Assembly: GCA_016213725.1 (NCBI GenBank)
Contig: JACQZS010000341.1
Coordinates: forward strand, 1 to 34,146
Source: Acidobacteriota bacterium
GTDB taxonomy: Bacteria > Acidobacteriota > Terriglobia > Bryobacterales > Bryobacteraceae
Reading direction: 5' to 3'
Length of the DNA stretch: 34,146 nucleotides
Below the pieces are notes generated by a model. It saw nothing but the letters and a program-made list of their open reading frames with translations, made no database searches and had not been told where the DNA came from. Both the position numbers and the translations under genes were made by a program. Position 1 is the stretch's first letter, and the number at the start of each line of letters is the position of its first letter. Shown here one piece after another: positions 9,109-17,725 of the stretch.

Positions 9109-10164
9109 ATGGAACGGAGTTTCTACCTCGGCCTCGCCGCCACAGGACTGCGCATGCCCATCGGCGCCGACCTCGTTTTGCACGAGCAAGGCGGCGCGGA
9201 GTCGATTCTTTACGACGCCGAGCGCCTCGGCAAAGTGGTGGCCGATGCGGCCGTCCGCTATAAGACGCCGCTCGCGTTTCCGCTGATGGACCTGCGCCTG
9301 GAAAAGGCCGATCTGCTCTCCCTGCTCGGCGTGCCCGAAACAGAAGTGGACCTCTACCACTTCCACACGGCGCCCGAGTCCGGCCAGGTGGAGGCGGTGC
9401 TGCGCGGCGGCGGCCGGCCCTTCTCCGCGCGCATCCAGGCCAACCAGGGCGCCGTGCGTTACATCGCGGAGCAGACCGGCCTCCTGCCCGTCGGCATGCT
9501 TATCGGCCCCTTCTCCCTCATGACGAAGCTCGTTGCCGATCCCATCGCCCCAGTGGCAATGGCCGGCGCGGGCGTTACCGCCGAGGAGGACGACGGCGTC
9601 CGCATGGTGACGCGCTGCCTCGACATGGCGCTGGCCACCGTGCTGCGCTCGGCCCGCGCCCAGATCGCCGCCGGCGCCAAGGCGATCATCGTCTGCGAGC
9701 CCGCCGCCAACACCGTCTACATCTCCCCCCGGCAGTTAAAGGGAGGCTCCGACATCTTCGAGCGCTTCGTGCTGGCGCCCAACCGCCAGCTCTGCGCCCT
9801 GCTGGCCGCGCACGGCGTCGACCTCATCTTCCACGACTGCGGCGAGCTGCTCACCGGCATGGTGCGCCAGTTTGCCGAAGAGCTGCGCCCGGCCGTCATC
9901 AGCCTGGGCGCCAGCCGCAGGCTATGGGAAGACGCGGCCGTCGTTCCGAAGGACATCGTGCTCTTCGGCAACCTGCCCACCAAGACGTTCTACTCCGACT
10001 CCGCCATGCCGGTGGAGGAAGTAAGGCGCCTGACGCGGGAAACCGTGGCGAACATGAGGGCGTGCGGCCACCCTCACATCTGCGGCTCCGAATGCGACGT
10101 GCTGCACGTGCCCGACGCCGCCGCCACCATCCGCCACAAGGTGGAAGTGATGCTGGAGGCGTGA
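9109..10164 (+). CDS. Second UroD-family protein, MtaA/MtbA-type methylcobamide methyltransferase-like
   Basis: MERSFYLGLAATGLRMPIGADLVLHEQ...; HDCGELLTGMV and HPHICGSECDVLHV metal-ligand-like motifs; start 1 nt after the corrinoid protein stop. Confidence 0.8.
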   Translation: MERSFYLGLAATGLRMPIGADLVLHEQGGAESILYDAERLGKVVADAAVRYKTPLAFPLMDLRLEKADLLSLLGVPETEVDLYHFHTAPESGQVEAVLRGGGRPFSARIQANQGAVRYIAEQTGLLPVGMLIGPFSLMTKLVADPIAPVAMAGAGVTAEEDDGVRMVTRCLDMALATVLRSARAQIAAGAKAIIVCEPAANTVYISPRQLKGGSDIFERFVLAPNRQLCALLAAHGVDLIFHDCGELLTGMVRQFAEELRPAVISLGASRRLWEDAAVVPKDIVLFGNLPTKTFYSDSAMPVEEVRRLTRETVANMRACGHPHICGSECDVLHVPDAAATIRHKVEVMLEA

Positions 10165-10190
10165 TCCGAATCGCCCGCCAGGCCTGGCCT

Positions 10191-11039
10191 TCAGGCCCTG
10201 GTTCCCACCACCGCCAGGTACTCTCCATCCACCACGGTCCGGCCATTGCGAGACTGGTTGTGCGTCGCCCACAACTCGACCAGATTCTGCCGCAGCGACA
10301 CCTGCTCTTCCTCGCCGAGCGACGCAAACGCCCGGTTCATGGGACCGTAATACTGCCGGAAGAACTCCACCACCTCGGCCGGTGAAAACGGGTAGTCGAA
10401 CCGGTAGTTCACCCGCGTCAGCCGCAGCTCTTTCATGCCGCTGCCCAGGCGCTCACGTACCGTCTCTTCCTGGCCCCAGAGCACCGGCGAAGGCATGCCG
10501 GGAGGCGCAATGAACTTGGCGATCACCCGGAACATCTTCCCGATGAGACCCTCCGGCGTCCAGTTGGCCATCGCAACCAACCCGCCCGGCCGCACTACGC
10601 GGAGCATTTCGCTGGCCACAAGTTCCGGCCGCGGCGCGAACATCGCACCGTACAGCGTCGCCAGCGCGTCGAAGCTCCCGTCGGCATAGGGCAGCTCCTC
10701 CGCATCACCTTCGTCGAACGCCGCGTCTAAGCCCTCATGACTGGCCCGCCCGCGAGCCTCCTCAATCGAATTCGTGGCGATATCCACGCCCGTAACCCGC
10801 AGCCCGCGCCGGGCCGCAACCAGAGCCAGCTGCCCCGACCCGCAGGCCACATCCAGCAGCCGGCTGCCCGCCGGCACTTCCAGCCGGTTCAGAAAATCCA
10901 CCGCGCTCTGCTCCATATAGCGCGAAAAATAGTCGTAGTCGCCAGCCATCCAGGTGGCCTTCAGCCGCGCTTTCAAAGTCTGCAGTGTGCCGTTGGCAGG
11001 GCCTGCGCCCGCGTGAGAGTTCGGTGTCGCTGTGGTCAT
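10191..11039 (-). CDS. Class I SAM-dependent methyltransferase
   Basis: LLDVACGSGQLALVAARRGLRVTGVDIA motif I; ATG at 11039 preceded by AAGGAGATGCAACG. Confidence 0.9.
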   Translation of the reverse strand: MTTATPNSHAGAGPANGTLQTLKARLKATWMAGDYDYFSRYMEQSAVDFLNRLEVPAGSRLLDVACGSGQLALVAARRGLRVTGVDIATNSIEEARGRASHEGLDAAFDEGDAEELPYADGSFDALATLYGAMFAPRPELVASEMLRVVRPGGLVAMANWTPEGLIGKMFRVIAKFIAPPGMPSPVLWGQEETVRERLGSGMKELRLTRVNYRFDYPFSPAEVVEFFRQYYGPMNRAFASLGEEEQVSLRQNLVELWATHNQSRNGRTVVDGEYLAVVGTRA

Positions 11040-11165
11040 CGTTGCATCTCCTTGCTCTCTACAATGCCCCACATCCCGGCAGAATCATTTACCCTTGCGT
11101 CCGGATTCCCTTGCAGCGCATCCGGATCTCTGCCATTCTGAGGAAACCTCACTGGGATTTCAGCA

Positions 11166-12164
11166 ATGCCCGTCCCTCCGCACGTCGACCCGCTGTCCGA
11201 AATCCTGACCGATCTGAAGCTCGACTCAGCCTTTTTCTTCAACGCCGAATTCGCCCCGCCCTGGTGTGTCCACTCGCCGCCATCCCGCGATTACGCCCCT
11301 CACCTGTCTCCGCGTGCCGGGCATCTCATTATTTTTCATATGCTTACGGCTGGCTCGATGTACGCCGGACTCGACCGGGACACAGACCGTGTCTCGCTTT
11401 CGCCGGGCGAGGTCATCGCCTTCCCTCACGGCGATGCCCACGTCCTTGGCAGCGGCGCCGGCGTCCACCAGATAGAGGCGGGCGACGCGCTCGCTCACGT
11501 CCGCCGCCGAGGCCTCGAACTGGCGCGCTTCGGCAGCGGCAAAGACTCCACTCGCGTTGTCTGCGGCTTCATGGCTCTGGATTCTCAACTCGGGCCCGCG
11601 GTTCTGGCGGGTCTGCCGCCCATGCTGAGGGTGAGTCTCCGCCAGGATCCCTCCGGCCACTGGCTGGAGAACTCCATCCGCTTCTCGGTCACCCAGGCAG
11701 CGGCTTCCGGCGACGGCTCGCGCGCCGTTCTCGCGCGCCTGGCCGAGACCCTCTTCCTGGAGGTGATCCGCCGCTACATCCAGCAATCTCCGGAAGCCGT
11801 TTCCGGATGGCTCGCCGCCCTGCGCGACCCGGCTCTCGCCACGGCCCTCTCACTGCTGCACAACCGGTCCAGCGAGCCCTGGACGCTGGCCGCCCTCGCG
11901 CGCGAATCCGGCCTGTCCCGCTCCGTGCTGGCGGAACGATTCAAGTCCTGCCTCGGCTACTCTCCCATGGCCTACCTCACCCGCCGGCGCCTGCAACTGG
12001 CGGCACGCCTGCTGGCCGCTCAGCAGATGAGCGTGGCGGAGATCAGCGCGGCCTCCGGCTATGAATCCGAGCCCGCCTTCCACCGCGCATTCAAGCGCGA
12101 ATTCGGCGTGCCCCCAGTGCGCTACCGCACCGGTCTTTCCAAGCCGCAGGAGACGGAACGGTGA
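11166..12164 (+). CDS. AraC-family transcriptional regulator with N-terminal cupin-type domain
   Basis: C-term LAALARESGLSRSVLAERFKSCLGYSPMAYLTRRRLQLAARLLAAQQMSVAEISAASGYESEPAFHRAFKREFGVPPVRYR. Confidence 0.92.
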   Translation: MPVPPHVDPLSEILTDLKLDSAFFFNAEFAPPWCVHSPPSRDYAPHLSPRAGHLIIFHMLTAGSMYAGLDRDTDRVSLSPGEVIAFPHGDAHVLGSGAGVHQIEAGDALAHVRRRGLELARFGSGKDSTRVVCGFMALDSQLGPAVLAGLPPMLRVSLRQDPSGHWLENSIRFSVTQAAASGDGSRAVLARLAETLFLEVIRRYIQQSPEAVSGWLAALRDPALATALSLLHNRSSEPWTLAALARESGLSRSVLAERFKSCLGYSPMAYLTRRRLQLAARLLAAQQMSVAEISAASGYESEPAFHRAFKREFGVPPVRYRTGLSKPQETER

Positions 12165-12256
12165 TGCCTACTTCCTAATCGACTGGCCTGATCGACTGGC
12201 CGGCGGGTTTCACAGGCCTACGCTGGACGCTATGCTGGTAGTTCCCTCCCTGCATC

Positions 12257-12985
12257 ATGCCCCACTTCGAACCCTGGCAGTGGATGATCGGCATCCTCTG
12301 CGCCTTCAACGTCGGCGTAGCCAAAACCGGTGTACCGGGCCTCGGCATTCTCGTGGTGCCGATGATCGTGCTCACCGTCGGCAATGCCAAGACTTCGGCC
12401 GCCTGGCTGCTGCCCATCCTCTGCACGGCTGACATCTTCGCCGTGGTCTACTGGCGCCGCCACGCGGCCGCCGGACGGCTGTTTTCGCTGGCGCCCTGGG
12501 CGCTGGCCGGCATGGCCGCCGGCGCCGCGGCTCTGTCTCTGGACGAACGCTACCTGCGTCCCATGGTGGGCGGCATCATCTTCCTGATGCTGGTGGCCTA
12601 TCTCATCCGGAAGCGCAGCAAGAACCCCGCCGCCATCACGCCGCATCCCGTGCTTTACGGCGTCAGCGCCGGCTTCGCCACCACGGTGGCCAACGCCGCC
12701 GGCCCGGTGATGAACCTCTACCTGCTGAGCAAGCGCCTGCCCAAGGAAGAGTTCATCGCCACGGGCGCCTGGTTCTTCTTCATCATCAATCTCACCAAGG
12801 TGCCCATCTACGCCTGGCACGGCATGTTCAGCCGCGAATCCCTGATGTTCGACCTGATGATGGTTCCGGCCGTCTTCGCCGGCGCGATGAGCGGACGCAA
12901 GATCGTCGATCACATCTCGCCGCAGCTGTTCGAAAACCTGGTGATCATTCTCACCGCGGTCTCGACGCTGCTGCTCTTCCGCTAA
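12257..12985 (+). CDS. TSUP (TauE/SafE) family membrane transporter
   Basis: Multi-TM protein; GVAKTGVPGLGILVVPMIVLTVGNAKTSAAWLLPIL and GFATTVANAAGPVMNLYLLSKRLPKEEFIATGAWFFFIIN typical of TSUP. Confidence 0.88.
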   Translation: MPHFEPWQWMIGILCAFNVGVAKTGVPGLGILVVPMIVLTVGNAKTSAAWLLPILCTADIFAVVYWRRHAAAGRLFSLAPWALAGMAAGAAALSLDERYLRPMVGGIIFLMLVAYLIRKRSKNPAAITPHPVLYGVSAGFATTVANAAGPVMNLYLLSKRLPKEEFIATGAWFFFIINLTKVPIYAWHGMFSRESLMFDLMMVPAVFAGAMSGRKIVDHISPQLFENLVIILTAVSTLLLFR

Positions 12986-14030
12986 GCAGCCGCGCCGTGT
13001 CGCGGGCGATCATCAGCTCTTCGTTGGTGGGAATCACCAGCGGCGTGAAGCCGCCCAAAGACTGAACGCCAGCCAGAATCCGTTGCCGGATCTCGGCGCG
13101 GTTCTCGCCGATGCCGCCGGTGAAGACCACGGCGTCGGCCCCGCCCAGCGCGGCCCAGAACGCGCCGATGTACTTGATCACGCGGTAGCAGAAGACGTCG
13201 ATGGCCAGTTCGGCCCGCACATCGCCGCCGGCCGCGGCCTGCACCAGGTCGCGCATGTCGTTGGAGCGGCCGGAGAGGCCCAGCAGCCCGCTGCGCTTGT
13301 TCAGCATCGCTTCCACTTCTTCCAGCGCCATGCCGCGCGAACGCACCAGATGGAAGATCACGCCCGAATCCAGGTCGCCGCAGCGCGTGCCCATCACCAG
13401 CCCTTCCATCGGCGTGAAGCCCAGCGAGATGTCCACCGCACGGCCGCCGTCCACGGCGCAGATGGAGCAGCCGCTGCCCAGGTGGCAGACGATCAGCTTC
13501 GCTTCGGCCGGATCGATGGCCAGTTCCTCGGCCGCCTTCGCGCTCACGTAGCGGTGCGAAGTGCCGTGGAAACCATAGCGGCGGATGTGGTCGTGCTCAT
13601 AGAGTTCCAGCGGCAGGCCGTAGAGGAACGCCCGGTGGGGCAAGGTGTGAAAGAAGGCCGTATCGAAGACGGCCACATGCGGCAGGCCCGGCAGGAGGAT
13701 GTGCGCCGCCCGGTAACAGGCCAGGTTGTGCGGGTTGTGCAGCGGCGCCAGCTGGCAGCACTCCTCGATGATCCGCTCCACCTCCAGGTCCATGACGACA
13801 GACTCGCGGAAGCGCTCGCCCCCGTGCACCACGCGGTGACCCACGCCGTCCACCTCGCCGGCCTCCGACAACGCCAGCCGCACCGCTTCGGCGTGGTCCG
13901 CGGCCTGGCCGCCGGCTTCGCCGATGCGCTCCACCGCGCCCTTGAACAGCACACGCTCGCGCCCGGGGACCACTTCAATCCCCTGGTACTTCAGCGAAGA
14001 GCTGCCGGCGTTCAGGACGAGAATCCGCAT
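12951..14030 (-). CDS. ackA: Acetate kinase
   Basis: MRILVLNAGSSSLKYQ, VGHRVVHGGERF, RRYGFHGTSHRYVS, VFTGGIGENRAEIRQRI. Confidence 0.95.
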   Translation of the reverse strand: MRILVLNAGSSSLKYQGIEVVPGRERVLFKGAVERIGEAGGQAADHAEAVRLALSEAGEVDGVGHRVVHGGERFRESVVMDLEVERIIEECCQLAPLHNPHNLACYRAAHILLPGLPHVAVFDTAFFHTLPHRAFLYGLPLELYEHDHIRRYGFHGTSHRYVSAKAAEELAIDPAEAKLIVCHLGSGCSICAVDGGRAVDISLGFTPMEGLVMGTRCGDLDSGVIFHLVRSRGMALEEVEAMLNKRSGLLGLSGRSNDMRDLVQAAAGGDVRAELAIDVFCYRVIKYIGAFWAALGGADAVVFTGGIGENRAEIRQRILAGVQSLGGFTPLVIPTNEELMIARDTARLLSGRAAASRPR

Positions 14031-14156
14031 TGAAATGAGTGTAGCCCAGGTATGGCACAGGCTACGCGGCAGGCCGGTTTCCGCCGGGCGGCGATTTGCG
14101 CTCCCCGGTTTCGCCCTTTCTCCGGCCGGGCGGGCGCGGCGCCCAACTGTACTTTC

Positions 14157-14186
14157 TTGCACGTTTTTAAGGCAACTTGGTATGAT
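14157..14186 (+). promoter_or_regulatory. Sigma70-like promoter of the radical SAM gene
   Basis: TTGCAC (14157-14162), 18 bp spacer, TATGAT (14181-14186), 12 nt before the ATG. Confidence 0.55.
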
Positions 14187-14198
14187 TTAAGTGATCCC

Positions 14199-15251
14199 AT
14201 GCGTAAGGTACCTCTGAGCCAATCCCTGCGAATCATCCAACAGGGGTCGTTAAATTGGCTGGCGCAGCGGCCCATCGTGGTCTCCTTCGAAGTCACAGAC
14301 TCCTGCACCTGCTACTGCAAGCACTGCGACCACGGCGGCCCGAAGGACGACAGCCGCAACCTGCGGCCGCAGGACTACCAGCGCTACATGGAAACCCTGC
14401 AGCCCTGCGTCGTGCAGGTCTCCGGCGGCGAGCCGCTGATGCGGGAAGATCTCTCCGAAGTAGTGCGCAACATCAAGCAGCCCAACGGCTTGCCCTACAT
14501 CATCCTGGTTTCGAGCTGGTCTCTGATGACCCCGCAACGGTACCTGGAGCTGCGCGAAGCCGGCGTGGACCAGTTCTCGGTTTCGCTCGACTTCCCGGAC
14601 TCGCGCCACGACGATTTCCGCCTGCTGCCAGGCCTCTACCAGCACCTGAACGAAGTGATCCCGCAGTGCGCCGCTTACGGCTACGACGACATCGTGCTGA
14701 ACACCTGCATCACGGCGGCCAATCTCGGCGAGATCAACAGCAACGCCGACCAGGCCGAAAAGTGGGGCGTGAACATCTGCTACAGCGCCTATTCGGCACG
14801 CCGCACGGGCTGCCGCGAGCTGTTCCCCGGCACGCCGGAGATGCTCAAGGTGCTGCATGAGCAACTGGATACCATCGAGAAGCGGCGCGACGAATCGAAT
14901 TGGATCGTGAGCGCGCCCACCACCATCTCGCACACCCGCGAGTACTTCGAGAACGGCGGCATGAGCGGCTGCAAGGCCGGGCTGCGCTTCCTGGTGGTGA
15001 CGGCCGACGGCAAGCTGCAGCCCTGCTCCATGCAGTTCCACCGCTACGAATTGAACGAGCAGCAGAAGCTGGTGCGGGAGTTCACGGAGAAGAACACGTG
15101 CGACGAATGCTACGTGGCCATCCGCTCGAACCTCGACAAATCGTTCCCGCAGCTGCTCAAGGAAAACGTCTCGAACTACTTCAGCTTCAGCTCCGGCAAT
15201 GAGAGCAATGGCAACGGCAAGCGCAGCGCCGCGGCCGGCGGCGGCTGCTAA
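14199..15251 (+). CDS. Radical SAM protein with C-terminal SPASM-like cysteine cluster
   Basis: CTCYCKHC (CX3CX2C) followed by VSGGEPL; C-terminal CKAGLRFLVVTADGKLQPCSMQF...NTCDECY. Confidence 0.88.
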   Translation: MRKVPLSQSLRIIQQGSLNWLAQRPIVVSFEVTDSCTCYCKHCDHGGPKDDSRNLRPQDYQRYMETLQPCVVQVSGGEPLMREDLSEVVRNIKQPNGLPYIILVSSWSLMTPQRYLELREAGVDQFSVSLDFPDSRHDDFRLLPGLYQHLNEVIPQCAAYGYDDIVLNTCITAANLGEINSNADQAEKWGVNICYSAYSARRTGCRELFPGTPEMLKVLHEQLDTIEKRRDESNWIVSAPTTISHTREYFENGGMSGCKAGLRFLVVTADGKLQPCSMQFHRYELNEQQKLVREFTEKNTCDECYVAIRSNLDKSFPQLLKENVSNYFSFSSGNESNGNGKRSAAAGGGC

Positions 15252-15272
15252 GTTCGAACCCGCGGATCAAAA

Positions 15273-15308
15273 CAGAGGGCCTTCGGCGGTTGCGCTGAAG
15301 GCCCTTTG
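15273..15308. terminator. Intrinsic-terminator-like hairpin between convergent genes
   Basis: AGGGCCTTC (15276-15284) pairs with GAAGGCCCT (15297-15305), extendable with G-U/A-T/C-G pairs; short T run follows. Confidence 0.7.
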
Positions 15309-15317
15309 CATTTCCGG

Positions 15318-16307
15318 TCAGGCGCCGGCGCGGACCACCACCTTGCCCATGGGCCCCTCGGCCAGCCGGCGGAAGGCGGCCGGCACCTCTTCAAAGGCGA
15401 ATACCCGGTCCACCACGGGGCGGCGGTTCAACGAATCCAAACGGCGGACGATTTCGGCCCACGCGGCCTGCGCGCCCTCGGGCGTGTAGTCGCCCACGGA
15501 GACGCCGCCGATGCGGTTGCGGCGGAAGAAGAGCGTGGCGGTATTGAACTCGGGCACGGGGCCGGCGCTGCGGCCCACCACGCTGATGCGGCCGGCGTAG
15601 CCGAGCGTGGCGATCACCTGGTTGAAGAGCGCGCCGCCGACGGAATCGACGGCGTAGTCCACCTTCAGCGGATCGATGGCGGCCAGAATGTCCTTGCGCA
15701 GCGAGGGCGAGGCGGGGTCGAAAACATGATCGGCGCCGAGGCCGCGCAGAGTCTGCGCCTTGGCGGCGCTGCGCGAGAGCGCCACCACGGTCAAACCCAT
15801 GGACTTGCCGAGCAGCACGCTGGCCACGCCGATTCCGCCGGAGGCGCCGGTGACCAGCAGCACCTGGCCCGCTTCCGGAACGCCGCCCCATTGAACCAGC
15901 GCCTGCCAGGCGGTGAGAAACACCAGCGGCGCGCCGGCCATCTGCTCTTCCTCCCAGCCCGCCGGAACGGGAGCCAGCGAGGCGGCGGGAACAACTGCCT
16001 TTTCGGCCAGCGTGCCCCAGACATTGACACCGGCCTCGCAGCGCAGAATGCCCGCGGTCTGGCCCGGCGCGACGCTGGTGACGCCTTCACCGACGGCCTC
16101 CACCACGCCGACGCCATCCCTGCCAAGGATGTGCGGCAGCGCCGGTTTTGCCGGGTATTGAGCCAGGGCCAGGAAGGCATCGGCGGGGTTCAGGGCGGAG
16201 TATTTCATGCGCAGCAGAACCTGCCCGGGGCCGGGCCGTGGAGTTTCCACTCCGGCCAGCCGCAACTTCTCAACGCCTTCGTAGGATTCCATCAACCAGG
16301 CACGCAT
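15318..16307 (-). CDS. Zinc-binding-dehydrogenase-like NADPH:quinone oxidoreductase (MDR superfamily)
   Basis: GQVLLRMKYSALNPADAFLALAQYP, PHILGRDGVGVVEAVGEGV, VLLVTGASGGIGVASVLLGKSMG. Confidence 0.9.
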   Translation of the reverse strand: MRAWLMESYEGVEKLRLAGVETPRPGPGQVLLRMKYSALNPADAFLALAQYPAKPALPHILGRDGVGVVEAVGEGVTSVAPGQTAGILRCEAGVNVWGTLAEKAVVPAASLAPVPAGWEEEQMAGAPLVFLTAWQALVQWGGVPEAGQVLLVTGASGGIGVASVLLGKSMGLTVVALSRSAAKAQTLRGLGADHVFDPASPSLRKDILAAIDPLKVDYAVDSVGGALFNQVIATLGYAGRISVVGRSAGPVPEFNTATLFFRRNRIGGVSVGDYTPEGAQAAWAEIVRRLDSLNRRPVVDRVFAFEEVPAAFRRLAEGPMGKVVVRAGA

Positions 16308-16355
16308 GGTCTTATTGTCGCGCCATGCAGGCAGGCAGATCCAGGGCGGCTCGCA

Positions 16356-17672
16356 TCAGATGAGACGCCAGGCGGCGCGCGGCGCGCGGGCGAGCAGGCG
16401 GGAGGCCTCGGGCTGGTTCCGGAAGTCCTCTCTGGCGGAGTCCCAGTGCAGCTTGAGGCCGGTCTTGTAGCTGATGTTGCCGAGATGCGGCACGATGGTG
16501 GAGCGGTGGCCATCCTCGATGCGGGCCGCGGGCGGGCGGAGCCCCTGGATGGCTTCCACGAAGGCTTTGGCATGCAAGGCAGTGGCGTCAGCGCCGGCCA
16601 CCTGCTTGCGCTCCATGCGGAAGGCGGGGCCGCCGGCGGCGGCGCGCGCGGGCCACGAACTCGGGGAGAGCTCGGGGAAGATCTCGTAGCCGATGCGGTC
16701 GGCGAGGAGCGTTCCGTTGGTGCCGTAGAAGGCCATGCCGTTGGGCCGGTCGTAGGGGCCGCGGGCGTTGTAGTATTTCATGCCGGGCGTGCGGACGCCG
16801 AGGCCGAGGCCGTTGGTATGGATCCCCTCATAGACGAGGACGAAGCCGGGGTATTCATAGGTGACGCTGAGCACGTCCGGCATCTCTCCGGCGTCGTTGA
16901 GCGAGAAGCGGCCGCCGGTGGCGTTGGCGGTGCGGGGCGCATCCGCGCCCATGATCTGGTGCACGGTATCGAAGCGGTGCGTGCCGTAGTCGGTGATGTA
17001 GCCGCCGGAGTAATCCCAGAACCAGCGGTAAGTGGAGAGGAAGCGCTTGCGGTTGTACGGCACCAGCGGCGCGGGGCCGCAGTACATGTCCCAGTTGAGG
17101 CCTTCGGGGGCGGGCTCGTCGGGCGCGCGGCCGATGCCGTCGGGGATCATGTTCACGGTGTTCCACACGCGCACGAAGTGCACTTTGCCCAGCTGCCCGG
17201 AGCGGACGATTTCGGCGCACTCGGCGAAGTGCGGCGCGGAGCGGTGCTGCATGCCCGGCTGGACGAGACGCTTGTAGCGGCTGGCCGCATCGACGATGGC
17301 CCGGCCCTCGCGGATGGAGTAGGCCAGCGGCTTCTCGACGTAGACGTGCTTGCCGGCCTGGCAGGCCAGCACGGCGGCGGCGGCGTGCCAGTGGTCGGGT
17401 GTGGCGACCAGAACTGCGTCGATCTCTTTGTTGTCGAGCAGGCGGCGGAAGTCGGCGTGGGCGGAACAGCCGGCTCCGGCCCATTCGCGGGCTGCGGCGG
17501 CGTTCCTGTCATAGACGTCGGCCACGGCGATGAACTCGGCGCCGGCGTCCTTCATGAAGCGCGCCACGTACCGGCCGCGGCCTCCGCAACCGATGAGGCC
17601 GAGGCGGGGCGGCGCGCCGGCCGCGGAGGCTCGGACGGCAGGCAGGGCGGTAAGGGCTTCGCGGCGGGTCAT
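16356..17672 (-). CDS. Gfo/Idh/MocA-family oxidoreductase
   Basis: PRLGLIGCGGRGRYVARFMKDAGAEFIAVADVYDRN; DAVLVATPDHWHAAAAVLACQAGKHVYVEKPLAYSIREGRAIVDAASRY. Confidence 0.95.
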   Translation of the reverse strand: MTRREALTALPAVRASAAGAPPRLGLIGCGGRGRYVARFMKDAGAEFIAVADVYDRNAAAAREWAGAGCSAHADFRRLLDNKEIDAVLVATPDHWHAAAAVLACQAGKHVYVEKPLAYSIREGRAIVDAASRYKRLVQPGMQHRSAPHFAECAEIVRSGQLGKVHFVRVWNTVNMIPDGIGRAPDEPAPEGLNWDMYCGPAPLVPYNRKRFLSTYRWFWDYSGGYITDYGTHRFDTVHQIMGADAPRTANATGGRFSLNDAGEMPDVLSVTYEYPGFVLVYEGIHTNGLGLGVRTPGMKYYNARGPYDRPNGMAFYGTNGTLLADRIGYEIFPELSPSSWPARAAAGGPAFRMERKQVAGADATALHAKAFVEAIQGLRPPAARIEDGHRSTIVPHLGNISYKTGLKLHWDSAREDFRNQPEASRLLARAPRAAWRLI

Positions 17673-17725
17673 TCCTACAGGGATATAACACTTCCGGGCG
17701 CAGCACGGCGGCGGCGCGAGCCGGC

